Shown piece by piece: positions 53,283-61,043 of a DNA stretch of 64,000 nt; within the stretch, counting starts at the first letter, position 1, and each line of letters starts with the position of its first letter. Source of the DNA: Niallia sp. FSL W8-0635 (GTDB taxonomy: Bacteria; Bacillota; Bacilli; Bacillales; Cytobacillaceae). Made by a program: the position numbers and the translations under genes. The notes beneath the pieces are model-generated. The model worked only from the letters and a program-made list of their open reading frames with translations. It ran no database searches and was not told where the DNA came from. The stretch covers positions 1,652,501 through 1,716,500 of the forward strand of contig NZ_JBBOYD010000001.1 in NCBI RefSeq assembly GCF_038007965.1, read 5' to 3'.

Positions 53283-54314
53283 GTGAAAAATAAATGGTAT
53301 GCTGCAATCCAGCTTGCGGCAGTGTATGTAGGCACTGTTGTCGGTGCTGGATTTGCGACAGGTAGAGAAATAGTAGTCTTTTTTTCACAATATGGATTTA
53401 TTGGCTTGCTAGGGATCCTTTTAAGTGGGTTTATTTTTGCGTATTTTGGCGCAAAATTAATGCGTATTTCTGTTAAAATAAAGGCTACTTCTTATCAAGA
53501 GTTTACTATTTACTTATTTGGTAATGTCATAGGAACGATGATTAACTTTCTATTATTACTTATGCTTATAGGGGTCTGTGCAGTGATGTTTTCAGGAGCT
53601 GGTGCTGTATTTGAAGAGCAGCTCGGCCTAGATAAAACAGTCGGAGTTATTTTTACAATTGTCCTTTCTTTACTTGTTATGATGGTAGGTACAAGAGGGT
53701 TATTTGCCGTAAATACTTTTGTTGTGCCTATTATGATTAGTTTCAGCTTTATTCTCTTTATTCTATCTGTTTCTTTGCCAGGTTTTTTTGGAGAGATATT
53801 TCAAATGGAGACCATTACGTGGAAAACGATTAGCTCCCCATTTTCCTATACTGCCTTAAATTTGGCATTAGCAATAGCGGTATTAGTACCTGCAGCCTCT
53901 GAAATTGGCGATGAAGAAGTCGTTAAATGGGGAGGGATACTAGGTGGAATTGCACTTATGATGATTTTAATATCGAGTCATTTCTCCCTTATCATGCTAA
54001 AGGATGTTTATCTTTATTCCATTCCTATGGCTACTATAATGAAACATTTAGCACCACAGCTTTCATGGGTTTATATTTTAGTTATTTATGGAGAAATTTT
54101 CAGTTCAGTAATTGGGAATATCTATGGTTTAGAGAGGCAACTGCGAAGCTTCATTCCATTACCAAGTATGGTGTTAATCGGCGGGATTATCTTAGTTTCC
54201 TACTTGATTAGCTATGTACAGTATGGAACGCTACTATCTTTTTTATATCCTATATTTGGTTATATTAGTTTAGTTTTTCTCTTGTTTTTATGGATTAAGC
54301 CTGTGCCAAAATAA
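53283..54314 (+). CDS. ykvI: YkvI-family membrane transporter
   Basis: This 343-residue protein has ten helices with the opening QLAAVYVGTVVGAGFATGREI, a LeuT-like unwound first helix (VGAGFATG). The family is distantly related to branched-chain amino-acid and nucleobase transporters, but no substrate is established. GTG start at 53283 after GGGAGGG. It sits just beyond clpE, as ykvI does in B. subtilis. A terminator follows. Confidence 0.86.
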   Translation: MKNKWYAAIQLAAVYVGTVVGAGFATGREIVVFFSQYGFIGLLGILLSGFIFAYFGAKLMRISVKIKATSYQEFTIYLFGNVIGTMINFLLLLMLIGVCAVMFSGAGAVFEEQLGLDKTVGVIFTIVLSLLVMMVGTRGLFAVNTFVVPIMISFSFILFILSVSLPGFFGEIFQMETITWKTISSPFSYTALNLALAIAVLVPAASEIGDEEVVKWGGILGGIALMMILISSHFSLIMLKDVYLYSIPMATIMKHLAPQLSWVYILVIYGEIFSSVIGNIYGLERQLRSFIPLPSMVLIGGIILVSYLISYVQYGTLLSFLYPIFGYISLVFLLFLWIKPVPK

Positions 54315-54328
54315 TAGATGAAAAGTCA

Positions 54329-54380
54329 TAAAGTATCCCTTAACCTATTTTTGAATGTAAAGGAAAAGGGATACTTTATT
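54329..54380. terminator. Terminator between ykvI and the UPF0210 gene
   Basis: ATAAAGTATCCCTT and AAGGGATACTTTAT form a 14-base stem around a 23-base loop. Confidence 0.75.
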
Positions 54381-54398
54381 GTCTTATTTGAACCTCTG

Positions 54399-55760
54399 TT
54401 AGTTAATTAAAGCTTGTAAAGGGGAAGGAATCCGTCCGCCACGATTAATAAGTTTTTCTGAGCTGAATGGATTCACACCCATTACTGGTGCTCGTCCTAA
54501 TAGTCCACCGAATTCCACGATTTCTCCTTCTTTTTTCCCTGGAACAGGAATGACACGGACAGCGGTAGTTTTTTTATTAATCATCCCAATGGCTGCTTCA
54601 TCAGCAATTATTGCAGATAAGGTAGCCGGTGTAGCTTCTCCAGTAAGTGCAATCATGTCAAGGCCAACAGAGCATACGCAAGTCATTGCTTCTAGTTTGG
54701 AAAGGGTTAAGCTATTGTCTAAAATCCCTTTAATCATTCCATTGTCTTCACTGACTGGAATAAAGGCGCCACTTAATCCTCCGACGTAACTACTTGCCAT
54801 TGCACCACCTTTTTTAACTGCATCATTCATTAAAGCAAGCGCTGCAATAGTGCCATGAGTTCCAACTCGCTCTAAACCGATTTCTTCTAATATTTCAGCA
54901 ACACTATCATTAATAGCGTTTGTTGGAGCAAGGGATAAATCCATAATTCCAAATGGAACATCTAAGCGTTCAGCAACTACACGACCGATTAATTCACCAG
55001 CACGAGTAATTTTAAATGTCGTCTTTTTGATGATTTCTGATACTTCTCCTAAATCAGCTTCAGGATATTTTTTTAAAGCACTTAAAACGACTCCTGGTCC
55101 ACTAACTCCCACATTAATTACAACTTCTCCTTCGCCAGCACCATGGAATGCGCCAGCCATAAATGGATTGTCCTCAACTGGATTACAGAAAACAACAAGC
55201 TTAGCACAAGCTAAACCGTTTTGATCCTTTGTATTTTCGGCAGCTTTTTTGATGATTTCTCCCATTTGCTTTACAGCGTCCATATTAATACCTGTTCTAG
55301 TAGTTGCGACAGATACAGATGCACAAACTCTTTCTGTGACAGAAAGTGCTTCTGGAAGTGCATCAAGCAATGTTTGATCTCCTTTAGTAATCCCTTTATG
55401 TACAAGTGCAGAGTAACCACCGATAAAATCTACATTTAAATCTTTTGCTGCTTTATCTAATGTTTGTGCTAAAGTTACTGCTTGTTCTACGGTACTATTT
55501 CCGAGGATTTCAGCAATTGGAGTAATAGAAATACGTTTGTTTATAATTGGAATGCCATATTCCTTTTCAACAGCATTTGCTACTTCTGTTAATTTGCTTG
55601 CATACGTAGTTATTTTTTTATAAACAGCCTCATTTAATTTGTGGAAATCCGAATCTGCACAATCATAGAGACTGATTCCCATCGTAACAGTACGTATATC
55701 AAGATTCTCCATCTGTACCATGTTAATCGTTTCCATCATTTCGTTTAATGCAATTTTCAT
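54399..55760 (-). CDS. PFL family protein (UPF0210)
   Basis: This 453-residue cytoplasmic protein of the UPF0210 family resembles glycyl-radical (pyruvate-formate-lyase-like) barrels but lacks a glycyl-radical motif. Conserved parts are [18 protein letters not shown] near the start, [23 protein letters not shown], and [24 protein letters not shown] at the C-terminus. It follows an ACT-domain gene by 18 bases and shares its glycine riboswitch leader. This pairing is widely conserved; the biochemical role is unknown, but riboswitch control points to glycine metabolism. Confidence 0.9.
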   Translation of the reverse strand: MKIALNEMMETINMVQMENLDIRTVTMGISLYDCADSDFHKLNEAVYKKITTYASKLTEVANAVEKEYGIPIINKRISITPIAEILGNSTVEQAVTLAQTLDKAAKDLNVDFIGGYSALVHKGITKGDQTLLDALPEALSVTERVCASVSVATTRTGINMDAVKQMGEIIKKAAENTKDQNGLACAKLVVFCNPVEDNPFMAGAFHGAGEGEVVINVGVSGPGVVLSALKKYPEADLGEVSEIIKKTTFKITRAGELIGRVVAERLDVPFGIMDLSLAPTNAINDSVAEILEEIGLERVGTHGTIAALALMNDAVKKGGAMASSYVGGLSGAFIPVSEDNGMIKGILDNSLTLSKLEAMTCVCSVGLDMIALTGEATPATLSAIIADEAAIGMINKKTTAVRVIPVPGKKEGEIVEFGGLLGRAPVMGVNPFSSEKLINRGGRIPSPLQALIN

Positions 55761-55778
55761 TTTTTCGACCTTCTTTCC

Positions 55779-56057
55779 TTAGACGCGATGCATAGATTGA
55801 AAAATTTCTTCTAATTGAATATTTATTTTTAAATGAAGTTGCTCGCTTAATTCATTAAACTGCTTTGTTAAGTCATCTAAGTTTTCTTTATCGGTAATAT
55901 CTACTAACATCATCATCGTAAAGAAATCTTGTAAAATGGTTTGACTGATATCTAGAATATTGATGTGATTATTAGAAAGGATTGTCGTAACCTTACTGAT
56001 AATTCCAATTTGATCTTTTCCAATTACGCTAACGACTGCTCGACGTTGTTGAACCAT
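55779..56057 (-). CDS. ACT-domain protein (UPF0237)
   Basis: This 92-residue small-molecule-binding protein has a GcvR-like ACT domain: RAVVSVIGKDQIGIISKVTT at the N-terminus and ILDISQTILQDFFTMMMLVDI. ACT domains bind amino acids, often glycine or serine. ATG 56057 fits the GAGGTG site better than ATG 56060. It is the first gene downstream of a glycine riboswitch, so it may sense the same ligand to control the UPF0210 partner (inference). Confidence 0.9.
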   Translation of the reverse strand: MVQQRRAVVSVIGKDQIGIISKVTTILSNNHINILDISQTILQDFFTMMMLVDITDKENLDDLTKQFNELSEQLHLKINIQLEEIFQSMHRV

Positions 56058-56114
56058 CATTTCACCTCATAATTCACTATTTTGATTGCATCTTAAATAA
56101 AGCATTATTTTATG

Positions 56115-56300
56115 AATGTACGAAAAAAACAGATTGGATACACCAATCTGTTTCAAAGGATAAGAAGAACCAGGACATGATAAGCTAATATGTATTGGTT
56201 AATCTTCTGTCCTTTTACCTGAGATTGTGAATCCTTCGGTGCCGTTTGCAAAAATAAAACGGTCTCTCCAGAAGCTGCTCCTGTTATAGTTTGATCCATA
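56115..56300 (-). promoter_or_regulatory. Glycine riboswitch (single aptamer) upstream of the ACT/UPF0210 operon
   Basis: On the minus strand the core (56275-56202) carries the glycine-aptamer marks: CTTCTGGAGAGACC, then CACCGAAGG, then AATCTCAGGTAAAAGGAC closing with CAGAAG (P1 with CTTCTG). An upstream hairpin GTTAT...ATAAC precedes it. Downstream lies a terminator (56153-56122). Only one full aptamer is seen rather than the common tandem. Confidence 0.88.
56122..56153 (-). terminator. Terminator of the glycine riboswitch expression platform
   Basis: Minus strand AAACAGATTGG, loop TGTAT, CCAATCTGTTT, then TTTT, about 65 bases before the ACT gene start. Glycine binding presumably prevents its formation. 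Confidence 0.85.
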
Positions 56301-56513
56301 ACATTCATAGCATGCAGTTATTTAAGAAATATAATGTGATGTTAACAGTTTTTTTTCGTATGGTCAATCAAATATTTGTTAATGGAGATGTGAATCTTGT
56401 CCATCTTAATGAATAGAAAAGGGAGCGTAAAATTGGTATAAGTTCGTAGGGAAGAATGCGGATAAAAAAATAAATAATGTTTATTATAAAATGGAAAGGA
56501 GGAGGTGAGGGAA

Positions 56514-56618
56514 GTGTCAAAAGCACATAGAGAAAAGGAAAGAGAATGGACTGTACGTAAGCAGAAACAAAAGCCACATGGAAAAGTAAAAACGAAAAAA
56601 GAATTAGCGGAAGAATAG
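56514..56618 (+). CDS. Small basic protein (DUF6254-like)
   Basis: This 34-residue, very basic peptide (MSKAHREKEREWTVRKQKQK...) has KPHGKVKTKKELAEE at its end, the pattern I associate with the DUF6254 family of Bacillaceae. GTG start with AGGAGGTGAGGG upstream, a very strong ribosome site that supports coding. Function unknown. A terminator follows 40 bases on. Confidence 0.7.
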   Translation: MSKAHREKEREWTVRKQKQKPHGKVKTKKELAEE

Positions 56619-56658
56619 TTTCTTCCTTATTATATATAAATTAAATAAAGCGCATACA

Positions 56659-56705
56659 AAAAAGAAGTCGATAAAAGGGATAAATCCCTATCTGACTTCT
56701 TTTCA
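56659..56705. terminator. Bidirectional terminator between the small gene and ykvS
   Basis: AAAAAGAAGTC and GACTTCTTTTC enclose a second stem AGGGAT...ATCCCT. Confidence 0.8.
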
Positions 56706-56717
56706 TCTATTTAACAT

Positions 56718-56891
56718 TTATTTAATGATACGATAGTTTTTATGGTTTACTACTGTTCTTTGCTCTAATTCTAAATCACGGTAATTATTCATATAAGTCA
56801 AATCTACGATTACCGAATTTTCATTTACTTTTTCAACAATTCCTTGTAATCCTCTAAATTCAATGATATTTCCAACCTCAGCTCTTTTCAC
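56718..56891 (-). CDS. ykvS: DUF2187 family protein (YkvS-like)
   Basis: This 57-residue protein reads AEVGNIIEFRGLQGIVEKVN then NSVIVDLTYMNNYRDLELE and VVNHKNYRII, the KOW-like beta-barrel of DUF2187/YkvS. GTG start (56891) follows GGAGAG by nine bases. The role is unknown; the family is small and conserved in Bacillaceae. Too short to stand out among random ORFs but the sequence match is clear. Confidence 0.82.
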   Translation of the reverse strand: MKRAEVGNIIEFRGLQGIVEKVNENSVIVDLTYMNNYRDLELEQRTVVNHKNYRIIK

Positions 56892-57358
56892 TCACAATCT
56901 CTCCTTATCATTCCAAATTTTATATAAATTCTGATTATAGTTTGCACTACTTAGAACTTATTCGTAAAAAATAGCAGTATAGCAATCTTAATATATATAT
57001 ACTATGAAACTGCGAATAAAATGTGTATCATTTACTTTTTTGAAATAGGTTTTTTTGGAAGGTATATCTACCTAACATGATGAAATAAAGGGAAATACAG
57101 TTTTATCAAAAAATTATGTATTTTTCATATAAAAGAAAGTAGTTTAAGTGATCGTCTAATGAAAAAGCCAAATTTTCGGCTATCACTAATATGTACTTTT
57201 CTAATATTAGAAGATATTATAACATAATTAGGAAAAATATACATAATTATTATCAAAAAATAGTATAAAAATAAGAATTATGTAGATTCTTTGCTTAAAG
57301 TATCCGAATAAATTAAAATATGGACTGAAAATGATAGAAAGGAATATGGGTGATTTGG
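56892..57358. other. Intergenic region, AT-rich
   Basis: Holds a perfect 14-base palindrome TTCTAATATTAGAA (about 57197-57210) and a small hairpin (AGCC/GGCT near 57165). No gene, known RNA or convincing promoter pair was identified. Confidence 0.4.
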
Positions 57359-57553
57359 ATGAATAAGGAATTGGCAGAAGAAATATTAGACAAGTTAAAG
57401 AATAAAGAAATGGAAAGCTATCGAGTAAAAAAAGAGGAGTTTCTCACTTTTCGAACAGAATTAGTAAAGAGAGAAGACTTTAAGTATTTTAAAGGAATTG
57501 CCGAAATTGGTGGAGATGTTACTTATAAATACATGGATGAACCAAGAAGTTAA
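57359..57553 (+). CDS. Hypothetical small protein
   Basis: I do not recognise this 64-residue protein. It is charged and probably soluble: an N-terminal helix MNKELAEEILDKLKNKEMES, then RVKKEEFLTFRTELVKRED and a short C-terminal strand part FKGIAEIGGDVTYKYM. ATG 57359 follows GGGTGATTTGG; a GTG nine bases upstream lies inside that site. A clear terminator follows, which supports it being real. Confidence 0.65.
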   Translation: MNKELAEEILDKLKNKEMESYRVKKEEFLTFRTELVKREDFKYFKGIAEIGGDVTYKYMDEPRS

Positions 57554-57563
57554 TAAGAAGGTA

Positions 57564-57611
57564 GCCTCGCCTTCAAACCAGTAAACCAGGTAGGAAAGCG
57601 AGGTTTTTTTT
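57564..57611. terminator. Terminator between the small gene and the PilZ gene
   Basis: GCCTCGCCTTC pairs with GAAAGCGAGG (with mismatch), then TTTTTTTT. Confidence 0.75.
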
Positions 57612-57617
57612 GCCCCT

Positions 57618-57986
57618 TTAAAGAGCATCTTTATTCTCTTCTCGAGCAAGTTCTTTAATGCCATTGATTATCTTCTGTTTTGCTTCATTATCTCCAGTTC
57701 CCTCATAACCATATTCAAAGTGGCTTCCAAGTTTTTTCTTCCAAGTAATTTGGCCAGGCATACATATTTCCTGTCCATTTAAGGTGAATTGAAGCTGCAA
57801 TAATAAGCGCGTATCACCGACAGGTAAATCAAATTCTGTGCGAAATCTTAATCCATTGGGACTTATATTATAGATAAGGGCCTGTCCTTTACTAGAAAGT
57901 GTGTCTTCATCAACTTTTAGTGTGAATACGGCGTCTAAAGAATCATTTAATTGATAACGAAAAGCCTCATTTCGTTTGTATCGCAT
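57618..57986 (-). CDS. PilZ-domain protein
   Basis: This 122-residue single-domain protein opens with MRYKRNEAFRYQL, has the NISPNG motif at about residue 40 (the [D/N]xSxxG loop of PilZ) and ends in a charged helix. PilZ domains bind c-di-GMP through an RxxxR plus this loop. Here Arg5 and Arg10 are separated by four residues, so c-di-GMP binding is likely but not certain. Ribosome site AGGGAGGGG. No diguanylate cyclase or motility gene is adjacent. Confidence 0.8.
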   Translation of the reverse strand: MRYKRNEAFRYQLNDSLDAVFTLKVDEDTLSSKGQALIYNISPNGLRFRTEFDLPVGDTRLLLQLQFTLNGQEICMPGQITWKKKLGSHFEYGYEGTGDNEAKQKIINGIKELAREENKDAL

Positions 57987-58654
57987 ATTTCCCCTCCCTT
58001 ATCCTTTTTAGGTTGTTTTCATATTATATTATTAAAGTATGAGGATTTAGTAATTTATAAATCAGCTATTCAACTTGAAAGTTTTCAATAATATTAAAGC
58101 TTGTTTCACTAGATATTGCAATATATTATTCAAATAATTACTCGTTTCTATTCGAATGTTTGAAGGATTTGTTACAGATACTTGTTCAAGATATATATAT
58201 GGTATAAAAGTGAATGAATAGGGAATTTTACTAAACAGGAAATAACTCCAGTAAGAATGCTTTTTTAGTGATAAAAAGTACTAAATTTCGCCATAAAGTT
58301 AACAATTTTTTGTCGTTTAATAAATTTTGATTGTTTAGTTAAGAAAGAAATGCTATTCTTTCATTTGAGATGTCTTTTTCAAAAACTTAAATTACCTGCC
58401 TATTTTTGAACACTTTTTTACATGTTCTCATCTTAATAGAAGATGCTATAAATGGTTGTAAAGAAAGTTTGTGTACATAGACAGTAAATTTTTTTCGACA
58501 AAATACATAGCTTTCGGTTTACAATTGTAATATATAAATTATATATTATTTATGATAAACAATTGTTAGTTTATATTAAGGTTGTTTAAGTTTGAAAAGT
58601 TTAGCTATATGTTTACATCTTATAACTTAATTTATAAAGGAGAATGATTTTATT
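57987..58654. other. Long region upstream of ptsH
   Basis: 668 bases, AT-rich. The best promoter candidate for ptsHI is TTTACA (about 58518-58523) with TATATT 18 bases later. No RAT-type antiterminator hairpin and no ptsG are present, unlike the B. subtilis ptsGHI locus. No ORF is supported. Confidence 0.45.
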
Positions 58655-58921
58655 ATGGTAGAAAAACAATTTAAAGTTATTGCAGATACAGGAATTCATG
58701 CTAGACCAGCAACTCTTTTAGTACAAGCTGCTAGCAAGTTTGATTCAGATATTCAATTAGAATACAAAGAGAAAAAAGTTAATCTTAAATCGATTATGGG
58801 TGTTATGTCATTAGGGATCGCTCAAGGTGCTGATATTAAAATTATTGCAGAAGGTAACGACGAGCAAGAAGCAATTAATGGATTACAAGAAACTTTAAAT
58901 AAAGAAGGTTTAGCAGAATAA
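58655..58921 (+). CDS. ptsH: Phosphocarrier protein HPr
   Basis: This 88-residue central PTS carrier has His15 (TGIHARPAT), which takes phosphate from enzyme I, and Ser46 ([11 protein letters not shown]), the HPr kinase/phosphorylase site that links to CcpA catabolite control. AAAGGAG precedes the ATG. Its stop overlaps the ptsI start by one base (TAATG). A second HPr gene lies at 12507. Confidence 0.95.
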   Translation: MVEKQFKVIADTGIHARPATLLVQAASKFDSDIQLEYKEKKVNLKSIMGVMSLGIAQGADIKIIAEGNDEQEAINGLQETLNKEGLAE

Positions 58922-60639
58922 TGAGTTTTTTACAGGGAATTGCTGCATCTAGTGGAATAGCCATTGCTAAAGCATATCGTCTAGTTGAACCAGATCTTTC
59001 TTTTGACAAGACTACTGTTGAAAATGCAGAAAATGAAATTTCTCGTTTTCAAGAAGCTTTAACAAAAGCGAAATCAGAATTAGAAGCTATTCGTGAAAAA
59101 GCCCATACAGAGCTTGGTGCGGATAAAGCTGCTATTTTTGAAGCGCATTTATTAGTATTAAGTGACCCAGAATTAATTGCACCTATTGAAGATAAAATTA
59201 AAACGGACCTAGTGAATGCAGAATATGCATTAAAAGAAACAACAGATATGTTTATTACAATGTTTGAATCGATGGATAATGAATATATGCAAGAAAGAGC
59301 TGCTGACATTCGTGACGTTACAAAGCGTGTAATGTCTCATCTTTTAGGCGTACATTTAGCAAACCCAAGTATGATTTCTGAAGAAGTAGTGGTAGTCGCA
59401 GAAGATTTAACACCATCTGATACTGCACAACTTAACCGCCAGTTTGTTAAAGGGTTCACAACAGATATCGGTGGAAGAACTTCTCACTCAGCAATCATGG
59501 CTCGCTCTTTAGAAATTCCTGCTGTTGTTGGTACAAAAAAAGCAACAGAAGAAATTAATAATGGCGATTTAGTAATTGTTGACGGATTAAAAGGAGAAAT
59601 CCATATTAATCCAACACCTGAAGTAGTGGAAAGCTATAAAAAGGTAGCAGAGCAATATGAGCAGCAAAAAGCGGAATGGGCTAAGTTAGTTAATGAACAA
59701 ACAGTAAGCTCTGACGGCGTTCATGTTGAACTTGCAGCAAATATTGGTACACCTAACGATTTAGAAGGTGTTATTAATAACGGTGGGGAAGCTGTTGGTT
59801 TATACCGTACTGAATTCCTATATATGGGTAGAGACCAGCTTCCTACAGAAGATGAGCAATTTGAATCTTATAAAGCTGTTCTTGAAGGCATGAAAGGGAA
59901 GCCAGTTGTTGTACGTACTTTAGACATTGGTGGAGATAAAGAATTACCATATTTAGATCTTCCAAAAGAAATGAACCCATTCTTAGGTTTCCGTGCAATT
60001 CGTCTTTGCTTAGAAGAGCAAGATATTTTCCGTACGCAATTAAGAGCGTTGCTACGTGCAAGCTCATATGGAAATCTAAAAATCATGTTCCCGATGATTG
60101 CTACATTGAATGAATTCCGTGCTGCAAAAGCTCTTTTAGAAGAAGAGAAAACTAACTTAACAAGTGAAGGCGTTAAAGTTGCAGATAAAATTGAATTAGG
60201 TATCATGGTTGAAATTCCTTCTACAGCAGTTCTTGCAGATCAATTTGCGAAAGAAGTTGACTTCTTCAGTATTGGTACAAATGACTTAATCCAATATACA
60301 ATGGCTGCAGACCGTATGAATGAAAGAGTTTCTTACCTTTACCAACCATACAATCCTTCTATTTTACGTCTTGTTAAAATGGTTATCGATGCCGCGCACA
60401 AAGAAGGCAAATGGGCAGGTATGTGTGGAGAGATGGCAGGAGATGAAACAGCAATTCCTTTATTATTAGGATTAGGCTTAGATGAATTCTCTATGAGTGC
60501 TACATCAATCTTAAAAGCAAGAGCGCAAATTCTAAACCTTTCTAAAGCAGAAATGGAAGAATTAGCAGAAAAAGCATTGCAAATGTCTACAACGGAAGAA
60601 GTTATGGAAGCAGTTAAAGCTGCAGCAAAACTTTCTTAA
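58921..60639 (+). CDS. ptsI: PTS enzyme I (phosphoenolpyruvate-protein phosphotransferase)
   Basis: This 572-residue cytoplasmic enzyme starts the PTS by passing phosphate from PEP to HPr. The active-site His189 sits in [13 protein letters not shown]. The PEP-binding barrel has [33 protein letters not shown] and [18 protein letters not shown]. The Cys of GMCGEMAGD is the C-terminal catalytic residue. Translation is coupled to ptsH. Two terminators follow. Confidence 0.96.
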   Translation: MSFLQGIAASSGIAIAKAYRLVEPDLSFDKTTVENAENEISRFQEALTKAKSELEAIREKAHTELGADKAAIFEAHLLVLSDPELIAPIEDKIKTDLVNAEYALKETTDMFITMFESMDNEYMQERAADIRDVTKRVMSHLLGVHLANPSMISEEVVVVAEDLTPSDTAQLNRQFVKGFTTDIGGRTSHSAIMARSLEIPAVVGTKKATEEINNGDLVIVDGLKGEIHINPTPEVVESYKKVAEQYEQQKAEWAKLVNEQTVSSDGVHVELAANIGTPNDLEGVINNGGEAVGLYRTEFLYMGRDQLPTEDEQFESYKAVLEGMKGKPVVVRTLDIGGDKELPYLDLPKEMNPFLGFRAIRLCLEEQDIFRTQLRALLRASSYGNLKIMFPMIATLNEFRAAKALLEEEKTNLTSEGVKVADKIELGIMVEIPSTAVLADQFAKEVDFFSIGTNDLIQYTMAADRMNERVSYLYQPYNPSILRLVKMVIDAAHKEGKWAGMCGEMAGDETAIPLLLGLGLDEFSMSATSILKARAQILNLSKAEMEELAEKALQMSTTEEVMEAVKAAAKLS

Positions 60640-60679
60640 AAAAATAGGTTTATCCTTAAAAATAGTGGGTATAAATAAA

Positions 60680-60769
60680 AATAGCATAAGCTCTTTTTAC
60701 AAGTTAGCTTAACGCTATTCTCATTTTCCCCTTATTTAACTGACTAGAATAATCTCTAGTCAGTTTTTT
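60680..60769 (+). terminator. Double terminator after ptsI
   Basis: First hairpin: AATAGC/GCTATT with inner TAAGCT/AGCTTA (about 60680-60717). Second: AACTGACTAGA, loop ATAATC, TCTAGTCAGTTTTTT (60738-60769), stronger. Confidence 0.8.
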
Positions 60770-61043
60770 GTGTGTAAATATAAGCTAATGCATACATGAA
60801 AAGAAAAGGAAAGAGGTAAAATACAAATATCTATTTTTTATCCCACTTGTAAACTTCGGTAAGATTCAATCGTTTCGATTTGTTTGGACAGGTTTATTGG
60901 GAATAAATAATGGGAAGTGGTTTTAAAAAGAGATTTTCTGTTATACATATGAACAAAGAACTGTTAATTCGTTCTATGTTGGAATTCTTAGAAAAGGCGA
61001 AAATAATAACAAGACAAAGTATGAAGGAGATGAATAAAGTCAA
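60770..61043. other. Region upstream of the calcium ATPase
   Basis: About 270 bases with no supported gene. AAGGAG near 61024 is the nearest ribosome site to the GTG at 61044 but is about 14 bases away. No clear promoter pair was found. Confidence 0.4.

Noticed and set aside
56368..56577. 69-residue minus-strand ORF overlapping the DUF6254-like gene
   Set aside because: The plus-strand gene has a very strong ribosome site and family-like sequence; the minus ORF has neither.
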